Assembly: GCF_022397915.1 (NCBI RefSeq)
Contig: NZ_JAKEUO010000004.1
Span: 1 to 64,000, forward strand
Length of the DNA stretch: 64,000 bases
DNA from: Vibrio sp. Isolate34
GTDB taxonomy: Bacteria > Pseudomonadota > Gammaproteobacteria > Enterobacterales > Vibrionaceae
Reading direction: 5' to 3'
The notes under the pieces are model-generated. The model saw only the letters and a program-made list of their open reading frames with translations. It was not told the origin of the DNA and searched no databases. Both the position numbers and the translations under genes were made by a program. This document shows positions 1 through 9,332 of this stretch, piece by piece (within the stretch, counting starts at the first letter, position 1; each line of letters begins with the position of its first letter).

Positions 1-444
1 CTCAAGCAGGATAAAAAAGCGAGGCAATGGGTGAAACGCTCACGCTGGGTACTGCTGAAAAACAGAGGTAATTTAAATGCACGACAAGATAGCTATCTTA
101 CTGAAATATTGAATATCAATAAGGACTTAATGACCACTTATATACTCGGCTCACAACTCAAAGAGCTTTGGTATTGTGAATCAGAAGCACATGCTAAGGG
201 GCTCTGGGAGGTATGGTGGGCACAAGTGCAAGAGAGTGGAATTAAGCCATTGAAAGAGTTCGCACGAAAACTGAGGCCTTATCTTCACGGCATTATTGCA
301 TCGGCAAGTTACCCGTTAAACACCTGCACACTAGAAGGGATAAACAACAAGATAAAGCTAATCAAGCGAATGGGGTATGGATATCGAGATACAGATTACT
401 TCTTCTTGAAGATAAAAGCGGCTTTCCCCGGAAAGCCGCGATGA
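1..444 (+). CDS. ISL3-type transposase, C-terminal part (5' end outside window)
   Basis: The frame is open from the first base, so the gene begins upstream; 147 codons are visible. The segment resembles the C-terminal part of the DDE domain of ISL3-family transposases: a tryptophan-rich helical stretch around LWYCESEAHAKGLWEVWW, then a conserved block (NTCTLEGINNKIKLIKRMGY) carrying the last acidic catalytic residue, and a typical final RDTDYFFLKIKAAF motif. These enzymes cut and join insertion-sequence ends. An inverted repeat just after the stop may be the element's terminator. The 5' part, the other inverted repeat and any target duplication are not visible, so whether the element is intact cannot be judged. 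Confidence 0.8.
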   Translation, partial: LKQDKKARQWVKRSRWVLLKNRGNLNARQDSYLTEILNINKDLMTTYILGSQLKELWYCESEAHAKGLWEVWWAQVQESGIKPLKEFARKLRPYLHGIIASASYPLNTCTLEGINNKIKLIKRMGYGYRDTDYFFLKIKAAFPGKPR

Positions 445-451
445 ACCAATA

Positions 452-481
452 AAAAGCCACACATTTTCATGCGTGGCTTTT
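452..481 (+). terminator. Stem-loop after the transposase
   Basis: An AAAAGCCAC arm pairs with GTGGCTTTT, extended by CAT/ATG across one mismatch, with a TTTC loop. It ends in four T residues and follows the transposase stop by about 8 bp. It is consistent with an intrinsic terminator for the transposase or part of the insertion-sequence end. Confidence 0.6.
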
Positions 482-556
482 CAATAAATCAGAGTGGTAA
501 ATTTAGCCTCTAATGGCGAATTTAACCTTAACTTAGGCTATGCACCTTGCGAGAGG

Positions 557-1537
557 CTATACGTTCAACTCTTTAGGAATCTTAGCCAATGCCGTCTGCA
601 TTACTTCGATACCCGCGCCTTTCTTATGCGCATTCTCACTAATGTAACGACGCCATTGTCTAGCACCCGGCATACTTTGGAACAAACCAAGCATGTGACG
701 AGAGATATGTCCTAGGCTTGCACCATTCAATAATTCACGCTCAATGTACGGATACATCTCTTCAACTACTTGTGAACGCTTCTTAATTGGCTTATCCAAA
801 CCAAAGATCTGTTGGTCGACTTCAGCCAAGATAAACGGGCTATGGTAAGCCTCACGACCGATCATCACGCCGTCAAGGTGTTGAAGATGTTCTTTAGTCT
901 GTTCTAACGTAGTGATACCGCCGTTGACTGCGATCACTAGATCAGAGAAGTCTTTCTTGATTTGGTATGCACGATTGTAGTCTAGCGGTGGGATCTCTCG
1001 ATTCTCTTTAGGGCTCAGACCACTCAACCACGCTTTGCGCGCGTGAATAGTAAATTGCTCACAGCCGCCTTTTTCAGAAACCGTCGAAACAAACTTAGTT
1101 AAGAACTCATAAGAGTCTTGATCATCGATACCAATTCGCGTTTTCACTGTGATTGGAATATCAGTCACTTCTTTCATTGCTGATACACAATCCGCCACCA
1201 GCTCAGGCTCAGCCATTAGGCACGCACCAAAACGACCATTTTGAACTCGATCTGAAGGGCAACCTACGTTTAGGTTCACTTCATCATAGCCGCGCTCACC
1301 AGCAAGCTTGGCACAAGCCGCTAAATCAACAGGGTTTGAACCACCAAGTTGAAGTGCAAGAGGGTGTTCTTGCTCGTTATATTCTAGGAAGTCGCCCTTA
1401 CCATGTAAGATCGCGCCCGTTGTTACCATTTCCGTGTACAGAAGAGTCTGCTGAGAAAGCAAACGGTGAAAGTAACGACAGTGGCGGTCAGTCCAATCGA
1501 GCATTGGAGCGACGGACAACCTACATGAATGTGTCAT
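557..1537 (-). CDS. dusA: tRNA-dihydrouridine(20/20a) synthase DusA
   Basis: FMN-dependent enzyme that reduces uridine 20/20a in the tRNA D-loop using NADPH. The 326-residue protein has the DusA opening [16 protein letters not shown], the catalytic-cysteine block [20 protein letters not shown], the TVKTRIGID segment, and the FMN-phosphate loop around AVNGGI and [10 protein letters not shown]. The internal ATG at 1537 was preferred over an upstream start at 1594, because the extra 19 residues do not resemble the family and DusA proteins begin close to this [10 protein letters not shown] motif. Transcribed away from zur. The family call is firm; the Dus subtype rests on the TDRHCRYF signature. 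Confidence 0.93.
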   Translation of the reverse strand: MTHSCRLSVAPMLDWTDRHCRYFHRLLSQQTLLYTEMVTTGAILHGKGDFLEYNEQEHPLALQLGGSNPVDLAACAKLAGERGYDEVNLNVGCPSDRVQNGRFGACLMAEPELVADCVSAMKEVTDIPITVKTRIGIDDQDSYEFLTKFVSTVSEKGGCEQFTIHARKAWLSGLSPKENREIPPLDYNRAYQIKKDFSDLVIAVNGGITTLEQTKEHLQHLDGVMIGREAYHSPFILAEVDQQIFGLDKPIKKRSQVVEEMYPYIERELLNGASLGHISRHMLGLFQSMPGARQWRRYISENAHKKGAGIEVMQTALAKIPKELNV

Positions 1538-1852
1538 GGCAAAGTACCCTAGTAGCGAGTCAAAAAAATATGCTGGAATACCCAGCAAAAGCAAGGTCGG
1601 CTATTGTAAATGCTATGCCCTGTTTGTGCTATATGAACTTTGCCTCACACTTTTTTTTATAAACCTATTCACCAGATCTCTAATTCAAGCTCACTAATCA
1701 GTTATGCCTTGAGTCACACTGTCATTTTGAGTTACCTTGTCTTATTCAAAGTCGTGGGTCACAATACGCTCTGTACCTGACTTTAATAGAAATCATTGGC
1801 CCCCAAAACGTAGTAACCTAGAAATAGAGTTTGAATAGGGATGGCCGATTGA

Positions 1853-2311
1853 ATGGTGAAAAATTTGGACCACACATTAATAGAGCAAGTTGAAGGGATA
1901 TGCGCATCGCGAGGTGTTAGATTAACGCCTCAGAGAAAGCGAGTGTTTGAGCTCATTCTCTCTAATAAAAAAGCCTCCAGTGCTTATGAATTATTAGAGC
2001 AGTTGAAAGTCAGTGAACCACAAGCCAAACCACCTACGGTTTATCGCGCTTTAGATTTCTTGTTAGAACAAGGTTTCATTCACCGAGTTGAGTCAACCAA
2101 TAGCTTTATATGCTGCTGTTCATGCAATGCCAACAAACATTTCTCCCAACTACTGATCTGCGATAAATGTGGCACTGTGATAGAACTGCAAGACGATGCG
2201 CTTGTCACCCTACTCGCCAGTAACGCTGAGAAGCATGGCTTTCAATTGACCAACCACGTCATTGAATCGCATGGCATTTGCCAGTCTTGCTCCTCCGATA
2301 TGAAAGAATAA
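1853..2311 (+). CDS. zur: Zinc uptake regulator Zur (Fur family)
   Basis: Zinc-sensing repressor of zinc-import genes. The 152-residue protein has an N-terminal winged helix (LTPQRKRVFELI, PTVYRALDFLLEQGF) and a C-terminal dimerisation domain. Cys103, Cys106, Cys143 and Cys146 fit the structural zinc site of E. coli Zur, and His77, Cys88, His96 and Glu111 fit its sensing site. Unusually, Cys88 sits in a run with Cys87, Cys89 and Cys91. cheX follows 17 bp downstream and is probably co-transcribed. No clear Zur operator was seen in the 315 bp upstream. Confidence 0.88.
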   Translation: MVKNLDHTLIEQVEGICASRGVRLTPQRKRVFELILSNKKASSAYELLEQLKVSEPQAKPPTVYRALDFLLEQGFIHRVESTNSFICCCSCNANKHFSQLLICDKCGTVIELQDDALVTLLASNAEKHGFQLTNHVIESHGICQSCSSDMKE

Positions 2312-2328
2312 GATTATAGAAGAACATT

Positions 2329-2790
2329 ATGCGCGCTGAATTTGTAAACCCGTTTTTAGCTTCTTTGATGAACGTTCTAAAAACGATGGCTTCTCTAGAA
2401 TTGAAGCCACAAAAACCAAGAGTTAAGAAAGATGAAATCGCTCGTGGTGATGTCTCTGGTTTAATCGGTATGGTTGGTCCACAATCACGTGGCTCAATGT
2501 CGATTACCTTTGATGAAGGTCTGGCTCTGGAAATCATGGAAAACATGCTTGGTGAGCGACCAAACGGCCTCAACGAAGAAGTGACCGATATGGTGGGTGA
2601 AATCACTAACATGGTAACAGGCGGTGCAAAACGTATTCTTGCAGAAAGCGGCTTTGACTTCGACATGGCAACGCCAATCGTGGTTTCAGGTAAAGGCCAC
2701 ACGATTCGTCATAAGTGTGATGGGGCGATCATCATCATGCCTTTCTCATCTCAATGGGGTAACGCCTTCATCGAGATCTGCTTCGAATAA
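2329..2790 (+). CDS. cheX: CheX-type chemotaxis phosphatase
   Basis: CheX proteins dephosphorylate CheY-P and related receiver proteins. The 153-residue protein carries the family motif around DMVGEITNMVTGGAK, in which the Glu and Asn of the ExxN pattern are the residues expected to act on the phospho-aspartate. It lacks a receiver domain, signal peptide and membrane segments, so it is cytoplasmic and stands alone. It follows zur by 17 bp in the same direction, well away from any flagellar operon, so its partner receiver is not evident here. A strong terminator follows. Confidence 0.85.
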   Translation: MRAEFVNPFLASLMNVLKTMASLELKPQKPRVKKDEIARGDVSGLIGMVGPQSRGSMSITFDEGLALEIMENMLGERPNGLNEEVTDMVGEITNMVTGGAKRILAESGFDFDMATPIVVSGKGHTIRHKCDGAIIIMPFSSQWGNAFIEICFE

Positions 2791-2833
2791 AAGTTGCCAC
2801 TGCGAATATTCAAAGGCTAACGCTGTATTTAAG

Positions 2834-2860
2834 AGGCTGACAGATATGTCAGCCTTTTTT
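2834..2860 (+). terminator. Intrinsic terminator of zur-cheX
   Basis: AGGCTGACA and TGTCAGCCT pair perfectly (9 bp) around a GATA loop and are followed by a T run. Confidence 0.9.
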
Positions 2861-2897
2861 ATTACCTGCAATTTAACCATTGCTTACTCTACAGATA

Positions 2898-2933
2898 CAA
2901 AAACGCCAACCCGAAGGGTTGGCGTTTCTTTTT
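2898..2933. terminator. Bidirectional terminator between cheX and pgi
   Basis: AAACGCCAACCC pairs perfectly with GGGTTGGCGTTT (12 bp) around a GAA loop. T-rich tracts lie on both sides, so it can end pgi transcription on the minus strand and read-through from cheX on the plus strand. Confidence 0.9.
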
Positions 2934-2948
2934 AGGCTATTAATTCGA

Positions 2949-4601
2949 TTAAGCTTTAAGCGCTTTAAATGCGTTGATTAGGCCGTTAGTTGAGCTGTCA
3001 TGAGACGTTACTTGAGCATCGTCAGCAAGCTCTGGAAGAATTTGGTTTGCTAGTTGCTTACCAAGTTCTACACCCCATTGGTCGAAGCTGAAGATGTTCC
3101 AGATAACGCCTTGAACAAAGATCTTGTGCTCGTACATCGCGATTAGGTTACCTAAAGAGCGAGGGTTGATTTGCTTAACAAGAATTGAGTTTGTTGGGCG
3201 GTTACCTTCAAATACTTTGAAAGGTACTAGTTCAGCTACTTCTTCTGCAGTTTTGCCCGCCGCTAGGAATTCAGCTTCCACAGTTTCTTTTGTCTTACCG
3301 AATGCTAGCGCTTCAGTTTGAGCAAAGAAGTTAGACATTAGCTTCTGGTGGTGATCAGATGCTGGGTTGTGGCTGATTGCAGGAGCAATAAAGTCTGATG
3401 GGATCAGCTTAGTGCCTTGGTGAATCAGTTGGTAGAACGCGTGCTGGCCGTTTGTACCTGGTTCACCCCAGATGATAGGACCTGTTTGGTACTCTACAGG
3501 GTTACCTTCACGGTCTACAAACTTACCATTTGATTCCATGTTGCCTTGCTGGAAGTAAGCCGCAAAACGGTGCATGTACTGGTCGTAAGGTAGAATCGCT
3601 TCCGACTCAGCGCCGTGGAAGTTGTTGTACCAAATACCGATAAGCGCAAGGATTACTGGGATGTTGCTTTCAAACTCAGTTGAAGCAAAGTGGTTATCCA
3701 TCTCATGAGCACCTTCTAGTAGCTCGACGAAGTTATCGAAACCTACAGAAAGAGAAATAGAAAGACCGATCGCAGACCATAGTGAGTAACGACCACCAAC
3801 CCAGTCCCAGAATTCGAACATATTGTCAGTATCAATACCAAACTCAGCTACCGCAGTTGCGTTAGTTGATAGTGCTGCGAAGTGCTTAGCAACGTGTGCG
3901 TTATCACCCGCTTCAGCCAAGAACCAATCACGTGCAGAGTGCGCGTTCGTCATTGTTTCTTGAGTAGTGAATGTTTTAGATGCCACTAGGAATAGCGTTG
4001 TTTCTGGGTTTAGAGGCTTAAGAGTCTCAACGATGTGAGTGCCGTCTACGTTAGAAACGAAGTGCATGTTTAGGCGAGTTTTGTATGGTGTTAGAGCTTC
4101 AGTCACCATGTATGGACCAAGGTCTGAACCGCCGATACCGATGTTGACAACATCAGTGATCTCTTTACCTGTGTAACCTTTCCACTCACCAGAAACGATA
4201 CGGTGTGTGAACAGTTCCATTTTTGCTAGTACTGCATTAACTGCTGGCATTACGTCTTTGCCATCAACCATTACTGGCTTATCGCTACGGTTACGTAGAG
4301 CAGTGTGAAGTACTGAACGACCTTCAGTCTTGTTGATTGCATCACCGCTAAACATAGCTTCAATTGCAGACTTAACTTCAGTCTCATTTGCAAGAGCAAA
4401 TAGGTGCTGCATCGTTTCAGCGTCGATAAGGTTCTTAGAGTAATCCACTAAGATGTCCGAACCGAAACGAGTAGAAAAACTCTCGAAACGCTTTGCATCT
4501 TGAGCAAATAGTTCTTTCATATCCATATCTTGAGCAGACTCAAAATGTGCAGTTAGAGCTTTCCACGCTTGTGTTTGCGTTGGGTTGATATTTTTCAACA
4601 T
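2949..4601 (-). CDS. pgi: Glucose-6-phosphate isomerase
   Basis: Interconverts glucose-6-phosphate and fructose-6-phosphate in glycolysis and gluconeogenesis. The 550-residue length is typical of bacterial Pgi. Clear landmarks are the sugar-phosphate loop [26 protein letters not shown], the [16 protein letters not shown] block, the [18 protein letters not shown] segment with catalytic residues, and the C-terminal [14 protein letters not shown]. It is a single-gene unit ending at a strong bidirectional terminator. The start at 4601 fits the family N-terminus ([12 protein letters not shown]). Confidence 0.97.
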   Translation of the reverse strand: MLKNINPTQTQAWKALTAHFESAQDMDMKELFAQDAKRFESFSTRFGSDILVDYSKNLIDAETMQHLFALANETEVKSAIEAMFSGDAINKTEGRSVLHTALRNRSDKPVMVDGKDVMPAVNAVLAKMELFTHRIVSGEWKGYTGKEITDVVNIGIGGSDLGPYMVTEALTPYKTRLNMHFVSNVDGTHIVETLKPLNPETTLFLVASKTFTTQETMTNAHSARDWFLAEAGDNAHVAKHFAALSTNATAVAEFGIDTDNMFEFWDWVGGRYSLWSAIGLSISLSVGFDNFVELLEGAHEMDNHFASTEFESNIPVILALIGIWYNNFHGAESEAILPYDQYMHRFAAYFQQGNMESNGKFVDREGNPVEYQTGPIIWGEPGTNGQHAFYQLIHQGTKLIPSDFIAPAISHNPASDHHQKLMSNFFAQTEALAFGKTKETVEAEFLAAGKTAEEVAELVPFKVFEGNRPTNSILVKQINPRSLGNLIAMYEHKIFVQGVIWNIFSFDQWGVELGKQLANQILPELADDAQVTSHDSSTNGLINAFKALKA

Positions 4602-4927
4602 GGTATCTATCCCGATATTACTGTAGGTTTTATTCTAGACGTCACCTAAGTGATGAATAGAACCCCCGATTAGGCGAAAGTTTATATTTTTCTATGATGA
4701 CCAGACCGCATCACCACTGAAAGATTCTTTGTAATTTTTTTTCACGACGTATTATGCCGTATATGAAGAGCGCCACCTTGAGATAAATCAGGATTCGATT
4801 TCCTGATAGAGAGATCGATGCTGACTCAGGCTCTAACATAATTAAATGTGAGCGATAGCTGATAAATTCAAGTTCAAAAGATAGCGTTAAACCACTTTTT
4901 TTCCAAACACATTATAAAGGATGGCGT
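4602..4927. other. Divergent intergenic region pgi / yjbQ-like
   Basis: 326 bp without a gene, holding the divergent promoters. The one clear structure is an inverted repeat ATCAGGA-N7-TCCTGAT at 4787-4807, which could be an operator half-site pair or a small hairpin. An AAGGA Shine-Dalgarno precedes the downstream ATG. No riboswitch or small RNA was recognised. Confidence 0.4.
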
Positions 4928-5347
4928 ATGTGGATTCAGAAGACTATACACCTAAATGCACGAAAGCGTGGATTCCATCTCATTACTGATGAAATTGAAC
5001 AACAGATACACGATATCAATTCTCTATCTGTTGGTTTATTACATCTCTTTATTCAACATACCTCTGCCAGCCTAACGCTGAATGAGAACGCCGATCCGAC
5101 TGTCCGTCGCGATATGGAATCGCACTTCAATAAGTTTGTCCCAGAGCGAGCGCCCTACTACAGACACACCTATGAAGGTGATGATGACATGCCTGCCCAC
5201 ATTAAAGCATCGACACTTGGCACCAGTGTGACAATACCAATTAGCAATGGTCGTTTAGCTTTAGGAACATGGCAGGGAATATACTTGGGTGAACACCGTG
5301 ATTGTGGTGGCAGCCGAACTGTAATTGCTACGATTCAAGGTGAGTAG
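4928..5347 (+). CDS. YjbQ/UPF0047 family protein
   Basis: A 139-residue member of the YjbQ family (secondary thiamine-phosphate synthase fold). Family motifs are visible: [18 protein letters not shown], the acidic [15 protein letters not shown], and the closing [13 protein letters not shown]. Some members show weak thiamine-phosphate synthase activity, but the physiological role is unknown. The gene stands alone with a good Shine-Dalgarno (AAGGA) and its own promoter region; nothing around it is thiamine-related. Confidence 0.88.
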   Translation: MWIQKTIHLNARKRGFHLITDEIEQQIHDINSLSVGLLHLFIQHTSASLTLNENADPTVRRDMESHFNKFVPERAPYYRHTYEGDDDMPAHIKASTLGTSVTIPISNGRLALGTWQGIYLGEHRDCGGSRTVIATIQGE

Positions 5348-5396
5348 ACTATTTGAAAGCAAGATTTTATTAATAAAAACAGTGCCTTTTTAATAC

Positions 5397-5429
5397 AAAA
5401 AGAGTGGTGTGCTTCCACGACCACTCTTA
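5397..5429 (-). terminator. Terminator between YjbQ gene and Omp85-like gene
   Basis: AAGAGTGGT and ACCACTCTT pair over 9 bp with an 11-nt loop. Read on the minus strand the stem is followed by five T residues, so it ends the minus-strand outer-membrane gene; it can also block plus-strand read-through. Confidence 0.75.
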
Positions 5430-5465
5430 TCAAGATGGTATTTGGCCTACTGTAGGCCGAAAGCT

Positions 5466-6671
5466 TTAGAAGGGCTGGTTTATCATAACCTTAAAGGTCC
5501 CTTCATCACCGCCTCGCGCTAATTCGGCACGAACAACAATGCCTTCCACCTGAAAACGAACCGCGCCGCCTAAGCTCCATTTCATATCGGTGTGCAATTC
5601 TTTGATATCGTACTCATCAGCCACACGCCCTACTTCGGCGAATGCGACCCATTGCCACCAAGGCAGGTCGTAGTAGTTGATCAGCGGAATATCACCGAGT
5701 GGCTGCCAATCTGGGAGCACTCGATACTCTGCAGAATAGTGAACAGCAGATCGCCCATGATATCGACCTCCGGTATAGCCACGTAAACGATACAAACCAC
5801 CAAGTCGAGCTTGCTCTGTTTCCGGTGGACGAGCACAATCCTGCCCAGAACAGTTATCCCAGGTTGGTGTATCAGCAGTATAGAAATCGAGTGCCACAAC
5901 TTGTTGGTCGAACAAGTCTCCTAGAGGACCTAAAGCGAAGTACTGACTGTTTTGAAAAGTCCATTTCAGCCACAAATCGTCGTTAGACCAACTTTCAGCG
6001 CCCGTCGTGAACTCAAGATTGGTATGAGATCCTTTGGTTGGGTTACGTGTGCTATCACGATTATCCCAATCGAACGCCAAACTAAAACCGGTCGCCTCTT
6101 CAGTATTATTTAAACCTTCTAGCTCACGAGCAGTATAAAAAGGTGTAAATAAAATCGAACTGACACCCGATTCGACTGGCGAAGCAAAACTGACCTCTTT
6201 GATTGGTTGAAACGCGCCGAGTAAGCCATGCTCTGCAACATTGCCCCAAGGCAGCAGATATTTAAATTCAAACTGATAATTCTGCTCTAAGCCATCAACT
6301 ATAGTTTTGTCATCGATAGATGAATCGTTATCGCCTTGAGAGCCAATATAATAAGGATTGTCGTTGAAGCGCGCTTGGTACATCTGAGTACTAAACAAGA
6401 TATTCTCAGACAAGGCATAATTAAAGGCCGATAGAAAACCGACATAGCTGTCTTTGTCTGAATACAAAGCCATACCAAACAGAGCCGCTTGAGGTTGCCA
6501 AACGCCCTTTGCGACACCAGCAACCCCAAAGGTATTGCCCATGGTTTCAGTACTGAAATAGAAAGGAACAAAAGCGGAGTCTTTTTCTTCACTTAGAACA
6601 GAAGAAGAAAAGCTGACACCAGTTACTGCCATTGCAGACATTAACCAGTATCGAGAAGTTCGCTTGAACAT
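5466..6671 (-). CDS. Short Omp85/BamA-type outer-membrane barrel protein without POTRA domains
   Basis: A 401-residue predicted outer-membrane protein with an N-terminal signal peptide (cleavage likely near residue 27). It resembles the C-terminal surface-antigen barrel of the Omp85 superfamily: an RLRGY sequence at the position of the family's conserved VRGY/F motif, alternating hydrophobic strands such as SAVHYSAEYR, and a C-terminal phenylalanine in a typical barrel-assembly signal (VMINQPF). Classical BamA and TamA carry POTRA domains before the barrel. Here the barrel-like sequence starts almost directly after the signal peptide, so periplasmic POTRA domains are absent. The stop of alr lies 2 bp before its start, so it is co-transcribed behind dnaB-alr. 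Substrate unknown. Confidence 0.75.
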   Translation of the reverse strand: MFKRTSRYWLMSAMAVTGVSFSSSVLSEEKDSAFVPFYFSTETMGNTFGVAGVAKGVWQPQAALFGMALYSDKDSYVGFLSAFNYALSENILFSTQMYQARFNDNPYYIGSQGDNDSSIDDKTIVDGLEQNYQFEFKYLLPWGNVAEHGLLGAFQPIKEVSFASPVESGVSSILFTPFYTARELEGLNNTEEATGFSLAFDWDNRDSTRNPTKGSHTNLEFTTGAESWSNDDLWLKWTFQNSQYFALGPLGDLFDQQVVALDFYTADTPTWDNCSGQDCARPPETEQARLGGLYRLRGYTGGRYHGRSAVHYSAEYRVLPDWQPLGDIPLINYYDLPWWQWVAFAEVGRVADEYDIKELHTDMKWSLGGAVRFQVEGIVVRAELARGGDEGTFKVMINQPF

Positions 6672-6673
6672 AT

Positions 6674-7759
6674 CTATTTTACGTATTCCATTGCCACGCG
6701 AGACGTCAGTTTAGTCACGAGCTCGTAAGCGATAGTGCCGATATGTTCAGCCACTTCTTCTGAGGGTAAGTCTTTACCCCAAAGCGTCGCCTCGTCACTC
6801 ACTTTATCCGTAGCATCAGGACCAAGGTCAACTGTTAGCATGTCCATGGACACACGCCCTGCGATTGGTACTTTTCTACCATTAACGAATACTGGGGTGC
6901 CGTTAGGTGCAGTGCGAGGATAACCATCGCCGTAACCAATTGCGATAACACCAACCTTGGTATCACGCTCACTGGTCCAGTTGCCACCATAACCCACACT
7001 TTCACCAGCCTTCACATCACGAACCGCAATCAGGTGTGAAGTCAGAGTCATCACCGGCAAAAAGCCCAGCTCTTGCGCTGATTTATCAACAAACGGAGAA
7101 ACACCATAAGAGATGATTCCGGGGCGAACCCAATCAAGATGACTATCAGGCCAAGCTAATAGACCTGCAGAGGCCGCAAGTGAACGCTCCCCTTCACAAC
7201 CGTCGGTAAGAGATAAGAAAAGCTCAGTCTGCTCAACTGTTGTGGTTCTATCTAACTCGTCAGCACATCCAAAATGGCTCATGTAGCGCAATGGCTTTGC
7301 CACATTTGGGCATTGATGCAAACGCTCAACAAAGTTCTGGTATTGCTCAGGGCGAACGCCTAGGCGGTGCATACCACTGTCGACTTTTAGCCATACCACA
7401 ACGGGTGTTTCCAAATCGGCATTCTCTAGCGCGCTTAATTGCTCTTCACAATGCACCACGGTTTGAATGTTATTGGTTACTAGAATGGGTAAGTCACCCG
7501 AAGAGTAAAAGCCTTCCAGCAACAAAATAGGTTTAACTATGCCACCAGCACGGAGTTGTAATGCTTCTTCAATACGCGCCACACCAAAAGCATCAGAACT
7601 TTTTGAATGCTTAGCGATATGCAGCAAGCCGTGTCCGTAGCCATTCGCTTTCACAACCGACATTACCTTGCACTGAGGCGCTTTCGACTTTATCTGGTTC
7701 AGGTTATGTTCGAGCGCGTTTAAGTCAATGCTCGCCGTCGCCGCTTTCATGTAAGTCAT
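6674..7759 (-). CDS. alr: Alanine racemase
   Basis: PLP enzyme converting L-alanine to D-alanine for peptidoglycan. The 361-residue protein has the PLP-lysine motif [10 protein letters not shown] (Lys37 in this numbering) near the N-terminus and the GYGGNW and GRVSMDML blocks of the C-terminal domain, which supplies the second catalytic tyrosine. An alternative ATG at 7750 gives a start MKAATASID that also fits the family; neither start has a strong Shine-Dalgarno. It lies 6 bp downstream of dnaB, the usual gammaproteobacterial dnaB-alr pair. Confidence 0.95.
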   Translation of the reverse strand: MTYMKAATASIDLNALEHNLNQIKSKAPQCKVMSVVKANGYGHGLLHIAKHSKSSDAFGVARIEEALQLRAGGIVKPILLLEGFYSSGDLPILVTNNIQTVVHCEEQLSALENADLETPVVVWLKVDSGMHRLGVRPEQYQNFVERLHQCPNVAKPLRYMSHFGCADELDRTTTVEQTELFLSLTDGCEGERSLAASAGLLAWPDSHLDWVRPGIISYGVSPFVDKSAQELGFLPVMTLTSHLIAVRDVKAGESVGYGGNWTSERDTKVGVIAIGYGDGYPRTAPNGTPVFVNGRKVPIAGRVSMDMLTVDLGPDATDKVSDEATLWGKDLPSEEVAEHIGTIAYELVTKLTSRVAMEYVK

Positions 7760-7765
7760 TAGCGA

Positions 7766-9172
7766 TTACTCATCATCAAATGCAGGACCTGCATAGTTAT
7801 CAAATCGGGAGTGTTGACCTTGGAATGTCAGACGAACCGAACCGATAGGACCGTTACGCTGCTTACCAAGGATGATCTCAGCGATGCCCTTTAGTGAACT
7901 ATCTGGGTTATAAACCTCATCACGATAGATAAACATGATCAAATCGGCATCTTGCTCGATCGAACCTGATTCACGCAAATCCGAGTTTACAGGGCGCTTA
8001 TCAGCACGTTGCTCTAGGGAACGGTTAAGCTGAGAAAGTGCGACAACCGGAACGTTCAGTTCTTTCGCTAGCGCTTTCAATGAACGAGAAATCTCGGCGA
8101 TTTCAAGAGTACGGTTATCTGATAATGAAGGAACACGCATCAATTGAAGGTAATCTATCATGATCATAGAGATACCATCGTGTTCACGAGCAATACGTCG
8201 AGCGCGAGAACGTACTTCGGTTGGCGTTAGACCCGAGCTGTCATCGATATACATATTCTTCTTATCCATCAGAATACCCATACTCGACGAGATACGAGCC
8301 CAATCTTCATCGTCCAATTGACCAGTACGAATCTTGGTTTGGTCTACGCGAGAAAGTGACGCAAGCATACGCATCATCAGCTGTTCAGCTGGCATCTCTA
8401 GCGAGAAGATTAATACTGGCTTATCTTGCTTCATCGCCGCGTTTTCACACAAGTTCATCGCGAAGGTCGTTTTACCCATCGATGGACGCGCAGCGACAAT
8501 GATTAAGTCAGAACCTTGTAGGCCAGCTGTTTTCTTATTGAGGTCGTTGAAACCCGTATCGACACCTGTCACACCATCTTGTGGCGTTTTGTATAGGATT
8601 TCGATACGTTCTAACGTCTTCTCTAGAATACTATCAACGTTTTGCGGACCTTCATTTTCACTTGCACGGCCTTCAGCAATCGCGAAGACTTTACTTTCAG
8701 CCAGATCAACTAACTCTTCCGATGTGCGACCTTGTGGGTCATAACCGGAATCCGCAATCTCATTCGCAACACCAATTAGGCTACGAACAAGTGCACGTTG
8801 TGCCACGATATCAGCATAAGCATTAATGTTTGCTGCACTTGGTGTGTTTTTAGCTAAGTCAGCTAGGTAAGCGAAGCCACCCACTTCTTCAAGTTGCTCG
8901 CGTAGCTCTAAGTGTTCAGAGAGTGTAATAAGATCCAGAGGAGAGCTCTCTTCAAGGATATCTTTTACCGCTTCAAAGATCAGACGGTGAGGACGACTAT
9001 AAAAGTCTTTGGCCACAACCTTTTCGGCAACCGTATCCCAGCGTTCGTTATCCAATAACAAACCGCCAATCACAGATTGCTCAGCTTCTAATGAATGGGG
9101 CGGGACCTTGATGGCGTCCACCTGATCGTTGGCTGATTTCTGACTTTTGGTATCCACTATGACTACACTCAA
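7766..9172 (-). CDS. dnaB: Replicative DNA helicase DnaB
   Basis: Hexameric 5'-3' helicase that opens the replication fork and recruits primase. The 468-residue protein has the N-terminal primase-interaction domain (KVPPHSLEAEQSVIGGLLLDNERWD), a linker, and the RecA-like C-terminal domain with Walker A ARPSMGKTTFAMNL, Walker B MIMIDYLQLM, and the arginine-finger region ending in SDLRESGSIEQDADLIMFI. No intein is present. First gene of dnaB-alr and the Omp85-like gene. Confidence 0.98.
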   Translation of the reverse strand: MSVVIVDTKSQKSANDQVDAIKVPPHSLEAEQSVIGGLLLDNERWDTVAEKVVAKDFYSRPHRLIFEAVKDILEESSPLDLITLSEHLELREQLEEVGGFAYLADLAKNTPSAANINAYADIVAQRALVRSLIGVANEIADSGYDPQGRTSEELVDLAESKVFAIAEGRASENEGPQNVDSILEKTLERIEILYKTPQDGVTGVDTGFNDLNKKTAGLQGSDLIIVAARPSMGKTTFAMNLCENAAMKQDKPVLIFSLEMPAEQLMMRMLASLSRVDQTKIRTGQLDDEDWARISSSMGILMDKKNMYIDDSSGLTPTEVRSRARRIAREHDGISMIMIDYLQLMRVPSLSDNRTLEIAEISRSLKALAKELNVPVVALSQLNRSLEQRADKRPVNSDLRESGSIEQDADLIMFIYRDEVYNPDSSLKGIAEIILGKQRNGPIGSVRLTFQGQHSRFDNYAGPAFDDE

Positions 9173-9332
9173 TAACTAATAATGATCGTTCATTATACCC
9201 AAGAACACTCATTTGTAATCCGATCCTATGAGTTTGTTTTATTCTTCAGGAAGAATTTACTTATTGCTGACGGAATTAACCAAGGGTAGCATTACGATCC
9301 TTCCATTCATTCACTGTATAACTGAGGTATGC

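Noticed and set aside
1153..1662. Plus-strand frame of 169 codons
   Set aside because: It lies opposite dusA and has no recognisable protein features.
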